Source of the DNA: Bradyrhizobium sp. WD16
GTDB taxonomy: Bacteria; Pseudomonadota; Alphaproteobacteria; Rhizobiales; Xanthobacteraceae
Assembly (NCBI RefSeq): GCF_024181725.1
Contig: NZ_CP028908.1
Location: forward strand, 5,445,501-5,509,500
Length of the DNA: 64,000 nt
Direction: 5' to 3'
In this document: positions 54,301 through 60,831 of the stretch, in pieces
How positions within the stretch are numbered: position 1 is the stretch's first letter
Layout: each line of letters starts with the position of its first letter
Made by a program: the position numbers and the translations under genes
The notes under the pieces: generated by a model
Told to the model about the DNA's origin: nothing
What the model saw: the letters and a program-made list of their open reading frames with translations, nothing else
Database searches by the model: none

Positions 54301-55023
54301 ATAGACCTGATAATTGTTGTTGCTCTGGGTCGTGCCGAGATCGAGCGTCGAGGCGATCAAAGTATGGACGTTGACCTGGCTGCTGCCGCCAAAGATGATT
54401 CCGTTCTGGTTGATCAGGTAGACCGCGCCGTCGGCCTTGATCGCGCCCAGGATCTGGCTCGGCACGCCGGTGGACGCGATCTTGTTGAGCGCCGACCAGC
54501 TCGCATTGCCCTGCTGGTTGAAATTGACTGTGGTGTCCTTGCCGACATTGAAGGTCTGCCAGTTCAGCAGCGCATTCTGCCGCGTCTGGTCGATGTTGAT
54601 CGTGGTCTTGCCGCCGCTGGTGGTCTGGGTCGGCGTGTTGGCACCGGTCCATGTAGTGACGGGATTGGCGACGCCGGGCGCCTTTAGCCCGCTGTCCGGA
54701 ACGAGGCCGCCGGTGACAAGACCGTTCGGGACCGAACTTGGCGCGCCGGCCGCCACCGCCCGCGCTGCGCTCTGCATGGCCTGCAGCGCCTGGATCGCCC
54801 GCGTCGCTCGCGCCATCGACTGCTGGGAGTTCAGCGCCGCCTGTTGCGCCTGCTGCGCCGCGTCCAGCGCCGCGCTGGTGGCGGCCGTCGTCGCTGTGGA
54901 CCCGCTGGCGTATCCGAACCGATGCGCGCTCGCCCCCGAACTCGCCGCCATCGCGACGATGCTGACCCCGGCGAGAAACAAGGCGCGACGCGAAGCCGAA
55001 TTCGAACGGCGGAACGACAGCAT
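42355..55023 (-). CDS. Giant filamentous-haemagglutinin-like exoprotein (DUF3739-type)
   Basis: 4222 residues. Signal peptide to about residue 33 (MLSFRRSNSASRRALFLAG... SGASA), then an Ala/Gln-rich helix (45-95) and a TPS/haemagglutination-activity domain (about 100-260): INIDQTRQNALLNWQTFNVG, NASWSALNKI, AVYLINQNGIIFGGSSQVN. A beta-helix of thousands of residues follows, built from loose G-x-I-x-I/V-x-A repeats. Near the C-terminus, GDIGLFTANGDINAGAGPKT and GIAALVTLPGQDPKKSNVTLVAPHGTIDVG match the DUF3739 end domain. The tail is GGGDAGTSNSGEDQS with an Arg-rich end. It is a surface adhesin or scaffold. No TpsB/FhaC transporter is seen nearby. The ATG at 55023 has GGAAGG upstream. Confidence 0.92.
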   Translation of the reverse strand: MLSFRRSNSASRRALFLAGVSIVAMAASSGASAHRFGYASGSTATTAATSAALDAAQQAQQAALNSQQSMARATRAIQALQAMQSAARAVAAGAPSSVPNGLVTGGLVPDSGLKAPGVANPVTTWTGANTPTQTTSGGKTTINIDQTRQNALLNWQTFNVGKDTTVNFNQQGNASWSALNKIASTGVPSQILGAIKADGAVYLINQNGIIFGGSSQVNVHTLIASTLDLGTTQSNNNYQVYLQSGLFSGTIPTNLGLTGKGAAIFNQGSGGTITVEPGAIVDTTGKLTSTGDGGYVALLGAGGVSNAGTITTRNGQIILAADKSVTLITPPSNVVGVKTAIQVLAGGGPVTNESNGLLIANDGAVTLAGGSISQLGGIVATTSTTRTGSISLNTLCLQTCASGADGNIVLGSASLTAILPDETSGTLPTATVNSTTNANGANNAPYFQTVLQPKIDIQALGSVDVRGSGDGGDGALIKAPSAALTVGAGYTVLLEQGSTIDLSGIAGVTLPMSVNQISILLTAAEVANTPLAKSLIGKTVTIDARLSGTRADGLQWVGSPLLDAAGYVGLIPQRIDQLLTAGGSFKTSAQNVIQQPGAAINVSGGYVQYTGGTITTTRLRGADGRIVDIGSADPTMRYVGLADGFTVEHKVNGAVDTKLTEVYLSWGGGGARYEAGYIAGADAGSVSVAAINPIVNDIIGNVVAGNRQRAQAGSSNIAVSDRMPSGASLSITFATGTFNYSVVLEPQADAGPDPYGLSGFSFANASTWMPVLRNGVFPIFSDVLSSAALNAISIKSAYQLSMPADASLVVRPGGSITLEGVARIDGVLSAPAGKISLTGFTYGGGTSAPMRPPTPALVIGPDAVLDVRGLWVNDSGLSPDQLEGRAYVNGGSVSISTLAASNGPGKDDGIFTDVTQSIVLSPGSIIDVSGGGYVDTAGKLKTGADGLPVGKGGSISLTTYAGGWSQPSNIGNLYNVSPHGANPDGTVNQPNRANILLDGTIYAQGFDGGGTLTLTVPTIVIDGATAGVTSYVSGATAAAIGLPAADVAVSDAKAGQMVLPPAFFIDGFSQYVLNDTYGGTTVTAGTQVVLRQSTVLPAGGATQIPTGALVRDFASVGVLPDGLRKPVSLTLDGTSILFDRGAAVVADPQATVTLSALATASVLGRIVAPAGTINVSGAEVRIGATAVLDVSGVFVPDPQVVAYSTGKVLGGGSIMLSARTGVLAAEPGAQFDLQGAAVTAASNLIQLPQGGFTQGLSGQAAWSNGGNLQLFGTMIYFAGAVDAAGGAPLATGGSLTIGSVVGTATSPSPNTIVVEPAGIVAANLPAAGAAATSGAFIGADTLSNSGFDSVTLNAVSAIAFGGSVDVSVPGALTLSSRGGNLVLLPASTGLLPSGVHLDDSTNNFGVGSCGADCISRIGGATVNLDAGYVRVVGKVALGNGFVPPSIADGTLNVTARWIDLQGAIALDNIVSANFTSAAAIRLLPDTYGSVTSSGGDGRSTFGGALVAPGNLTLRAAEIYPVSNTDFLVMSTGTQASASTITIAQNGVPTAPLSAGGSLLFDAQTIVQNGTLWAPLGSIVLGMQSASQIPRAAFVFLTGFTNYVGPFAVTQSVTLGAGSLTSVSAAGLVIPDGYAVDGTTWYQGSPGSDNLPSVLTAPPSKSISIFGTSVATRSGAVLDLSGGGDIYATEYVAGTGGTRNVLATYQQNPATGTYTPTYSDGRQVYALVPTNQAAVAAYDPNFAAAPYSSGVSAPSGSSTGNSVTFPNAIVPGQSVTIAAGSGIPAGTYTLLPGMYATLPGAYRVVQVAGNVNPNVTVSYTGPDGSQYVTGTLGNALTGARSSQSAIFQLQSQAVWSQYSRIDITSGTSFFRSQALAAGKAPPPLPIDGGALVLGAIKSLDLAGANRFARGVSDLAPGLAGGGGQVQISATNILVAAPGADGTLPSSPAGYLVLDADQISNLGASAVLIGGTAAVVNGVESITASALNLEIATDAAHPLTAPELLLVSLAGGSGIKVDAGAVIMAAGVVPGGAGRDISVGADPVAQYDSTTGKLTGYTAGISGDGSLLRVSNGTTVNVTRHYVPGQYTGAGPKPGGTTAQGAFSIGAGAVIDGGNALTLDTSGSGALASSAILKAANYDVAGSVINIGGGSSGVVLGPAVLAGFADAVSVRLRSASVVNLYDAGGLRIGDAAHPIGRLTFDSAGLYGQGGSTTVNARNIDLANSRGVTGTGIAAAGGTLTLEASDTITGDIGAKSLRGFGQIDLVAGQAIAFSGSGGLDAGTANMALSAPVILVNGGATQSLATSGSVTLVTAAGTAPANPATNIGGALAVTAASITDTAIIRALSGNVSLTATAGDVVLGAGAIIDASGSRIAVLDIIEDTPGGNVRITSATGNVTIGQGATVSVAAAGNGFAGALSVLAAKNAALDGTLDGHAAYNDLGGDFVLQAGSRSGALPLTSGFTGGFAVRLGRGDITIAAGQTLVSGKVLLVTSSGSVTVDGTIDASGPSGGQIALYGAGVTKFDAHGVPTSTDGGVNINSTAVLRAAFLADDAKDPASGSGTANQAQNGGTITLGTTGTPDANGATDATYGYEKVVTSGKITVAAGAILDVGGGPNGAGGTINLRAPILADKSVNISFDGTVKGTADASGHPSGNGVVLNAYALWSTNDPVTDPTRHFDGVVDPAGWFASGQKKADGTWVVPMVDGTWHDVINGVDTVIATQSGGVRTPVAGITDSNTGLFVPNAVNTNHETFYQTTLLGFVQTFDLTNAGSFAGIPNVHLRPGIDLSNPRADVNNGNITVASNWNLGSGVTDSSGKTTLNYRTATGEPGSLALRALNNVVINATISDGFYLPYTPPPVVSGAASAYANETASPTYAAYESLFSGGVLIYSGTVFDAVALNDGSFTTVSRAGAAFFNIPGVYDVTDDVFNALQFHLQKPSNIASLTGDTQVIDQYNQFYIQYVNMYHAYEAEIVATNTVAGTSQDVGLSPGFGGYLSNADVARYVEQLVGAGGVVLPPTIPRAPTATTLYYDIAHSASGNDYASAWASYFFGVIDANFRNQSAALQVGVGSLSKTLNGKPQTLGNVAGIDGPFCLVCYAVAPPSAPPAYTMLFADTYVAAPAPAPAPQPPADLIANNPAIFNGSAVYNTTAATPLMPVAFAGSKGSFSYDFVAGADFGGATGTVATGAPSVDPNAVVSLTAPVAATNPVGSVTIDGHTSYQDTIAYSPQPLTVDIPTLVRTGTGSITIAAAGDVELRDQVAPGAVYTAGAATAMPADFRAPTVPSYYTSNPNGLVSTPAWGTGGGAVTVTAGGSIIGIEMPTDSDGSRTGIAGASTGQIWSDWYVHYGKSNGSATPFADCASASSVACQTAAWINYATFFQGFGALGGGNIALSAGADIVDVGASLPETLVVSGGTGARDAKGNLIGPAATYYGGGNLSVSAGGDLLSSDFLVGRGAGVIRVGGVVQATTSNPLNQDKPTLGITTNTSGQVVGLYALPLLLAVQDGFITLAARGSVTLGNVYDPASLPLDNAVRTRGQALPGAGAKNDNPTWSNLFTSYGEGSGIALTSVMGDVTALTVAPSSIAGLFVHNPGVQEVGGSAKSTTIGLMLPATLDLTALSGDIVFNSGGAAGGGVGNANLLPYPTWTGSDTGTVSMVAAGSIALGAGLVMPDLSASITQYLGASGNITDYANYISPLGVPLPTLTQALHANDPAPVVIAAGQDIHAVNPATNLTASLTLIKPAQIEAGNNIYAAIAQGGGLATTSNGVQAASLKFIGQNNNPDDITSIVAGNDLVGGSYALYGPGTFVVQAGHDLGPFTTVANGIATIGNGSAVGDTFGGPAVKPYLPAQGAEIDLLFGVRPGIDYAAAITRYVDPANAGAGGIDFLADIAAVLGQPRDQAWATFQGLSPARQRLLVNRAFLEFLFEVAHDYKNSSSPYYAQYSRAYTAIATLFPAGSGYTDNGASSGGGAAVKLPTGKLNVAASLLETQMGGDINILGPGGGITVGHTSLDTLAPNQEGILTLAGGAIRGFADDSVLLNQSRIMTLQGGDIGLFTANGDINAGAGPKTYVSSPAVSEVCTVNGYCYTSPQGLVTGAGIAALVTLPGQDPKKSNVTLVAPHGTIDVGSAGLRGNDITLVAQIVLNAFNIQASGTVTGLTFTQTPNVALTTNSNVTAATQQTGLPAQNRPNEQPSVIIVEVVGYGGGDAGTSNSGEDQSRRRGQGQ

Positions 55024-55332
55024 ACGGGGCCTTCCCAACGATGAGGTGATTGGAAATGAACTCGACGACACGCAACGACGGCCGGCCCGCGAGCGCCCTG
55101 CCGCGATGCCGACCGGTCGATGGAACCTGCCCCTATCCCGTCCGCCGCGCGGCTCCGGCCGATGGCTTGCGCCCCAGCCCAACGCGATCGACGACCCGAG
55201 GCGTGCCGGCCCCGTCTCTAAGACAGTTTGAGACGCGCTAACGCGAAGCGATTTACGAAAAAAAATCAAAAAAACGGGTGCCGCCGCGGCCGCCTCGCCT
55301 GCCCGCCCGAACGCCTGAAAACCAGTGTCGGG
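55024..55332. other. Leader of the giant gene and end of the gspC-like unit
   Basis: 309 bases. On the minus strand, after the gspC-like stop, come a GC-rich stretch and two T-runs (55259-55275), a possible weak terminator. Then come the shared TGTCT/AGACG element and a roughly 190-base leader. No gene is seen. Confidence 0.5.
55213..55225 (-). promoter_or_regulatory. Shared upstream element, copy 3 (TGTCT-TAG-AGACG)
   Basis: On the minus strand TGTCT-TAG-AGACG has the same 3-base spacer as copy 1. The AGACG half starts 194 bases before the ATG of the giant gene. Confidence 0.5.
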
Positions 55333-55902
55333 TCAATCGCTTGAAGGCGGCGTCCGAACCTGCCGCATACGCCGCTCCACGGCCTTGGCCACCGCCGACC
55401 TGGCGCCTTTTGCCGCACTGCCATTGAACATCGCGAAATCGACCGAGCGCTCGCCCAGCGTCAGCACCAGCCGGCGCGGCTCGATCCGCTCCACCTTCCA
55501 GCCCTCGACGTCGTCCCCCATCCGCACCCGGACAACCTTGTCGCCGGATTGCCTGATGGCGGCACGCCCGTCGCCGCCCTCGCGGACGATGCCGAGCAGG
55601 ACCACGCTCGGCGGCGGCGCAGGCGTCGGCGGCGGTTCCAGACGATTGACGACGGCGACCGGCTTCGGCGGCGGCCGCCGTGTCGGCGAGAACAGCGGCC
55701 GCTCAACGGTCGCCGACAACTGACCGATCGGCTGACGCTCCACCGGATTGCCGACCACCGCCTCGCCGACCGCGTCCGCTGCGCACGCGAACAATGCGCC
55801 CGAAATCCATGTGCAAAAGCCGAGCACGATCGCGATCGAACATTGCCGCCGGGCGCCGAGCGAGATGCCGCAGAGAGAAAGGCCGCAGCGTGAGATGCTC
55901 AT
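55333..55902 (-). CDS. Type II secretion GspC/GspN-like inner-membrane protein
   Basis: 189 residues. One N-terminal hydrophobic segment (about 20-45), then VERPLFSPTRRPPPKP, the P-L-F-x-x-T-R-R-P-P signature of short GspN/GspC-like proteins. A Pro-rich linker leads to an HR-like beta domain (VVLLGIVREGGDGRAAIRQSGDKVVRVRMGDDVEGWKVERIEPRRLVL) that in GspC contacts the secretin. There is no PDZ domain. The ATG at 55902 has GAGGG upstream. It is separated from the main gsp operon by 25 kb but divergent from the gspD unit. Confidence 0.8.
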   Translation of the reverse strand: MSISRCGLSLCGISLGARRQCSIAIVLGFCTWISGALFACAADAVGEAVVGNPVERQPIGQLSATVERPLFSPTRRPPPKPVAVVNRLEPPPTPAPPPSVVLLGIVREGGDGRAAIRQSGDKVVRVRMGDDVEGWKVERIEPRRLVLTLGERSVDFAMFNGSAAKGARSAVAKAVERRMRQVRTPPSSD

Positions 55903-56238
55903 GGGTCCCTCGTGCAATCCCGATGACGACAAATTACGATCAGGGTGCATCACGCCATCACATGTTGCAAGGCATCATCGATGCCCGCGAGCCGAACATC
56001 GCGCTCGGATTTTTCGCCGACGTTGTTTGCATCAAATCTGTGAAGACGAATCACAGCCGGACATTCTCGCCATGCGCGGGATGCGGGCGGCTCTGCCACA
56101 ACGGCGTCATCGAAGCCGATGACACTCCGCGCGGTTCGGCAGACGACACGCCGCCGAACGATCGATCCGCATACACTCCCAACGACACGCGCTTCGATCG
56201 ACACCGAAGCCTCAACCGATAGACAAAGACGTCGCGTC
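55903..56238. other. Divergent promoter region between the gspC-like and phosphatase-gspD units
   Basis: 336 bases containing the half-site copy of the shared element near 56034-56060. No gene is seen. Confidence 0.5.
56034..56060 (+). promoter_or_regulatory. Shared upstream element, copy 4 (half-site)
   Basis: The AGACG half (56044-56048) is followed by AATCAC and CCGG as in copy 1. The TGTCT half is not conserved (ATCTG). AGACG starts 195 bases before the phosphatase-like gene, the same distance as copies 1 and 3. Confidence 0.35.
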
Positions 56239-58368
56239 ATGCGTTCGAGTCGCCCCCCTGCCGGCCTTGCGCCGACGCTGCTCGGCGCCGTGCTCCTCTC
56301 GGCCGTGGTGCTGGCGGCGTGGTCGGGTCCGGCGGCCGCCGCATGCGAGCTACGGTCGCGCGGCGGCGCGATCAAACACGTGGTTCATCTCCAATTCGAC
56401 AACGTCCACCTGCAGCGCGACAATCCCAACGTCCCCTCCGATCTCGAACAGATGCCGCACTTGCTCGACTTTCTGGTCGGCGACGGCACGGTCGGCGGGA
56501 ACCAGCGCGTCGCACCGGCCGCGCAGAAGGCGAGCGAGACCCTCACCGTCATCACCGGTCTCCACGGCGATCGCACGGGCGTGCCGATCGGCGACAGCTA
56601 CGGCACCTTCCGTAGCGACGGCGGTGTCGGCTTCACGTCCGCGTTCGGCTACTGGACCGCAACCGGCGGCGACGGCAGACCGCTGATGCTCTCGGACACC
56701 GGCAGGACGGTGCCCGCGCCCTGGGTGCCGTTTACCCGCGCGGGATGCGACGTCGGCGCCTTCGCGATCACCGGTCTCACGCTGCAGCAGCTCGGGTCCG
56801 ACGTTGCAAATGTGCTGGACGCACGAGCCACGGCCGGCGACCCGGCCCAAGCGAGCGCGGACCTGCTCGGCATTGCCATTCATTGCGCGCGCAACAGCCC
56901 GTTGTGCGGCAACGCCGATGCGCGCCCCGACATCCTGCCCGACGAGCCCGGCGGCTATGTCGGCTTCGACGCGCTGTTCGGCAACCGCCATGTCCAGCCG
57001 GTGATCTCGCCTTCCGCTCCGGTGAAGGACATCGACGGCGATGTGATCGCGGACGTCGCCGGCCATCCCGGTTTTCCCGGCGCATCGGCGGCGACAGCGG
57101 CGGCGGCGCTGGGCTACGCGGCCGCGATGCTCGAGGCCGGCGTGCCGGTGGTCTACGCATCCATCGGCGATGTCCGCGCACGGGACGCGACCGGCCAGCG
57201 CGCAGCCGGGCCGGGCGAGCGCGCGATCGTCGCAAGACTGGCGGACGACGACGCGGCGTTCAAGAGGTTCGTCGACCGGCTCGCCGCCAACGGAATCAGC
57301 AAGCGCAATACCCTGTTCGTCGTGACGTCCACGGGGACCGATCGGTTCGTCGGCCGAGCGCCGCGTCCGCCGGCCTGTGACGGCGTCACCGTGCCCTGCA
57401 GCTATCCGCAGATCGGCGCGTTCGACGCCCTCATCAACCGCCTGCTCGCCACCGAACGGCGCAATGTCACCGCGTTCGATATCCGCCCCGGCAGCGCGCC
57501 GCCGTTCTACATCCACGGCGATCCGCTCGCCGCCGATCCCTTGACCCGCACGCTGCAGCAGGACGTCGGCGTGCTCGATGTCCGCAATCCGGTCACCGGC
57601 AAGACCGACCGGCTGGCCGCCATGCTGGCGGATCGCGCCGCGATGCAGATCCTGCACATGATCACGGCGAGCCCGGCGCGCTCGCCGAGCTTCATCATGT
57701 TCGGTGACCCCGACTATGTTCAGCGGACCGCACCGAACGGAAACGATTGCGCGCTGCCGCCCGCCTGCGTCGCGATCGATCCCGCCGTTGCCTGGGTTTC
57801 CGGCAACGTGCAACAGGCGGTCGGGAGCAGCTGGTTTGCCATCGCCGGGCCCGGCGTCGCCCATCTCGGGCAGACCACGGACATGGTCTCCGGACCCGCC
57901 GACCTGCGGCCCACGATGCTGGCGCTGCTCGGCCTCGCCGATCGTTACCTGCACGACGGCGTCGTGCTGGCGGACGTCCTCAACGCCGCCGCCCTGCCGA
58001 CGGCGCTCGCTGCCAGCCGCGATGCGTTCACGACACTGGCGCAGGCCTACAGGGATCTCAACGACCCGCTCGGGCAATTCGGCCGCAACAGCCTTGCGCT
58101 CGCGACCCGGGCCATCAGGGGCACCGATACGACCTATGCGCGCTATCTCGATGCGATCGGCGCGGTCTCGGCCCAGCGCGACGCACTGGCCGGCGAGATC
58201 AAGGCGCGGCTCGCGGGCGCGGCGTTCGCGCACCGGCCGATCGCACCGATCGACGCCCACACCCTGGCCGGCCGCGCCGACGCGCTGATCCGCGACGTCG
58301 AGGATCTTGCCGGCAGCAGCATCGGCCCCGCCGACCGGCCCTGGAAAGCGGCAAGCGATGCACATTGA
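56239..58368 (+). CDS. Exported alkaline-phosphatase-superfamily protein, possibly inactive
   Basis: 709 residues. Signal peptide MRSSRPPAGLAPTLLGAVLLSAVVL... to about AAAACE. VVHLQFDNVHLQRDNP is the first metal-ligand strand, and TLTVITGLHGDRTGVPIGDSYG follows. AVGSSWFAIAGPGVAHLGQTTDMVSGPADLRPTMLALLGLADRYLHDGVVL is a C-terminal signature of the AlkP-like phosphoesterase family. The central metal site usually reads D-E-x-D-H-F, but here it is STGTDRF, so at least two ligands may be missing. The ATG at 56239 directly precedes the signal. The gene overlaps the earliest possible gspD start. It may be a type II secretion cargo. Confidence 0.75.
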   Translation: MRSSRPPAGLAPTLLGAVLLSAVVLAAWSGPAAAACELRSRGGAIKHVVHLQFDNVHLQRDNPNVPSDLEQMPHLLDFLVGDGTVGGNQRVAPAAQKASETLTVITGLHGDRTGVPIGDSYGTFRSDGGVGFTSAFGYWTATGGDGRPLMLSDTGRTVPAPWVPFTRAGCDVGAFAITGLTLQQLGSDVANVLDARATAGDPAQASADLLGIAIHCARNSPLCGNADARPDILPDEPGGYVGFDALFGNRHVQPVISPSAPVKDIDGDVIADVAGHPGFPGASAATAAAALGYAAAMLEAGVPVVYASIGDVRARDATGQRAAGPGERAIVARLADDDAAFKRFVDRLAANGISKRNTLFVVTSTGTDRFVGRAPRPPACDGVTVPCSYPQIGAFDALINRLLATERRNVTAFDIRPGSAPPFYIHGDPLAADPLTRTLQQDVGVLDVRNPVTGKTDRLAAMLADRAAMQILHMITASPARSPSFIMFGDPDYVQRTAPNGNDCALPPACVAIDPAVAWVSGNVQQAVGSSWFAIAGPGVAHLGQTTDMVSGPADLRPTMLALLGLADRYLHDGVVLADVLNAAALPTALAASRDAFTTLAQAYRDLNDPLGQFGRNSLALATRAIRGTDTTYARYLDAIGAVSAQRDALAGEIKARLAGAAFAHRPIAPIDAHTLAGRADALIRDVEDLAGSSIGPADRPWKAASDAH

Positions 58369-58414
58369 CAACGACGCGGCCGGCATCGCCGGCGCGTCCG
58401 GAGGGAGAACAGTC

Positions 58415-60796
58415 GTGCAAGGTATCGAACGGTCCCGTCTCCCGCGCCCGTCGCTCGCTGGCATCGCCGGCCTGTGGCTCCTGGTCGGCGGCCTGCTCGG
58501 CGGCTGCATGATCGACAAAAGCATCGACCTGCCCGGCCGCGATCAGGTCACCGACCCGATCCGCGATGCGGATCTGCGCGCGCGCTGGCCCAATCCTGTC
58601 GGCGGGCAGGTTTCGACCGCCGGCGCGCCGGCGCCATCGCCGCAGCCCATGGTGTATCCGGGCGCCGACGCCGATCCCGCAGCCGCGCCTTCGCGCGAAA
58701 TCGGCACACCCGCGCGCATCGCGTCCGCCGCGCCGGATGACGACGTGGCCACCGCCGGCACCGGCATTGAGATGAACTTCGACAACGCGGATATCCAGAC
58801 GGTGGCGAAATCATTGCTCAGCGACAGCCTCGGACTGAATTACGTCGTCGACCCACGTGTTCAGGGCAACATCACGCTGGCATCGGCCCGGCAGGTCCAG
58901 CGCAAGGACGTACTGCCACTGTTCGAGAACGTGCTGCGAATGATGAACGCAGCGGTGCTGCGCGAAGACAATCTGATCAAGATCGTTCCGCTGCCGGAAG
59001 CCGCCGGCGCCGGGCCCGCCACGTTCGGCGGCGGGCAGCCGGGCTACGGCGTCTCGATCGTGCCGTTACGCTACGCCTCGGCCGCAGCCATCGGCAAGAC
59101 GGCGGAGAATTTCCTCTCGCGCCCCGGCGCCGTCCGCGTCGACCAGGCGCGCAACGTTCTCCTGATCCAGGGTACGGCCTCCGAGCGGCAGGCCGCACTC
59201 GGCGTCATCGCGACGCTCGACGTCGAATGGCTGCGCAATCAATCGGTCGGGCTCTATCCGCTGAAATCGACCGCACCCGAGACCATGATCCGCGAACTCG
59301 AGAAAGTGTTCGACACCGCCGAAGGCGGCCAGGGACAGGGCGTGATCAAGTTCCAGCCGGTGTCGCGCATGAACGCCGTGCTGGCGGTGAGCCGCAATGG
59401 AACGACCCTCGAGCGCGCGACGCAATGGGTGCGGCGGCTGGACCGCTCCGATCCCACCGGCACCACGGTGCGGGTCTACAGCTTGCGCTTCGGCAACGCC
59501 CGCGGCATCGCCCGCATCCTCAACGAGATGTTCGTCGGACGCTCCTCGCAGGGCGGGTTGGACTCCCAGACGAGCCCGACGGCGCCCGGACAGAACGCGA
59601 CGGCCTCGCGCATCGATTCCCTCGGCAGCGGCAGCATGAGCAACGCCACTCAGGGCACGACGACCCAGGGAGGCACCGACAATTCATCGACGACCGGCAA
59701 CCGCGCCGGTGGAACGCAGGCCGCCTTCAGCACCTTCACGGATCGCAAGGACGCCGACCAGGACGCATTGGCGAACGCCGCCGGCGCGACGGGATCCGGC
59801 GCGATGCCGCGCGGCGTGTTTCAGAACGTACGGGTCACGGCCGACACCGCCACCAATGCGATCATGATCTATTCCAACCAGGACGATTATCTGGTGATCG
59901 AGCGGGCGCTGGAGGCGCTCGACCGCCCCAAGTTGCAGGTCGCTGTCGATGCCATGGTGGCTGAAGTGACCCTGACGGACCAGTTGCAATTCGGCGTCCA
60001 GGCCTACCTGACCAGTGCCAACGCCGGCGCCGGCCCCGACAAGGGATCGGTCGGCCTGTTCACCGCCGCGCAGTCGGCGGCGCAATCGGCCCTGCTCGCG
60101 CGCGTGCTGCCCGGCTTCAATCTGCTGCTCGGCGCCGAATCCAATCCCAAGCTGATCCTCAACGCGCTCTCCACCCTGACCACCGTCAAGGTGCTGTCGG
60201 CCCCCTCGCTCGTGGTCGCCGACAATCAGCCGGCCATTCTCGAGGTCGGCGACCAGGTGCCGGTCTCGACCGGCAGCGCCACCGTGCTGTCGTCCTCGAA
60301 CACCGTGGTCAACACCATCACGCTGCACAACACCGGCATCATCCTCAAGGTGCTGCCGCACGTTCATCCGAACGGATCGATCGAGCTCGAGATCGAGCAG
60401 GAGATCTCGAACGTCGTCAATCCGGGCGGCAGCAGCGCCCAGAACCTGACACCGACCATCTCGCAACGGCGCATCCACTCGACCATCGGCACCAGCAGCG
60501 GCCAGACTGTCCTGCTCGGCGGCCTGATCAAGGAGGATGACGAGCGGACGGTGTCCGGCATTCCCGGGCTCAACCAGATCAGGTATCTCGGCGATCTGCT
60601 CGGCCAGAAATCCGACAACAAGACGCGCTCGGAGATCATCGTGTTCGTCACCACGAAACTCGTGCGCAACAGCCACGACGCGCAGGTGGTCGCCGAGGAG
60701 TTCAGGGACCGCCTCGACACCATGCGCCGCTCGCCGTCGGTCGTCAGCGTGCCTGGTCCGGCGCCGCGGCGTGCTCCGCCGCCCCGGCTGAAGTGA
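58415..60796 (+). CDS. gspD: Type II secretion secretin GspD
   Basis: 793 residues. The GTG at 58415 is chosen: GGAGGGAG lies 7 bases upstream and the protein then begins with a lipoprotein signal (LWLLVGGLLGGC), so this secretin is probably acylated and self-targeting. An ATG at 58358 is the alternative. N0 is at about 100-170 (EMNFDNADIQTVAKSLLSDSLGLNYVVDPRVQG). N1-N3 repeats carry a Gly/Ser/Thr-rich insertion (about 385-450). The secretin core has VPVSTGSATV, the VLPHVHPNGSIELEIEQE strand and QTVLLGGLIKEDDE, ending IIVFVTTKLVRN. It forms the outer-membrane channel and follows the phosphatase-like gene. Confidence 0.93.
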   Translation: MQGIERSRLPRPSLAGIAGLWLLVGGLLGGCMIDKSIDLPGRDQVTDPIRDADLRARWPNPVGGQVSTAGAPAPSPQPMVYPGADADPAAAPSREIGTPARIASAAPDDDVATAGTGIEMNFDNADIQTVAKSLLSDSLGLNYVVDPRVQGNITLASARQVQRKDVLPLFENVLRMMNAAVLREDNLIKIVPLPEAAGAGPATFGGGQPGYGVSIVPLRYASAAAIGKTAENFLSRPGAVRVDQARNVLLIQGTASERQAALGVIATLDVEWLRNQSVGLYPLKSTAPETMIRELEKVFDTAEGGQGQGVIKFQPVSRMNAVLAVSRNGTTLERATQWVRRLDRSDPTGTTVRVYSLRFGNARGIARILNEMFVGRSSQGGLDSQTSPTAPGQNATASRIDSLGSGSMSNATQGTTTQGGTDNSSTTGNRAGGTQAAFSTFTDRKDADQDALANAAGATGSGAMPRGVFQNVRVTADTATNAIMIYSNQDDYLVIERALEALDRPKLQVAVDAMVAEVTLTDQLQFGVQAYLTSANAGAGPDKGSVGLFTAAQSAAQSALLARVLPGFNLLLGAESNPKLILNALSTLTTVKVLSAPSLVVADNQPAILEVGDQVPVSTGSATVLSSSNTVVNTITLHNTGIILKVLPHVHPNGSIELEIEQEISNVVNPGGSSAQNLTPTISQRRIHSTIGTSSGQTVLLGGLIKEDDERTVSGIPGLNQIRYLGDLLGQKSDNKTRSEIIVFVTTKLVRNSHDAQVVAEEFRDRLDTMRRSPSVVSVPGPAPRRAPPPRLK

Positions 60797-60831
60797 AGCC
60801 AAGTCTGATCAAGTCGAGAAACGAGCCCTCG

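Noticed and set aside
42241-54687. Very long plus-strand open frames (about 1120, 940 and 1140 codons) opposite the giant gene
   Set aside because: They are Arg/Asp/His-rich with no domains, and arise as antisense shadows of a GC-rich repetitive gene. The minus strand has a signal peptide, TPS domain and ribosome site.
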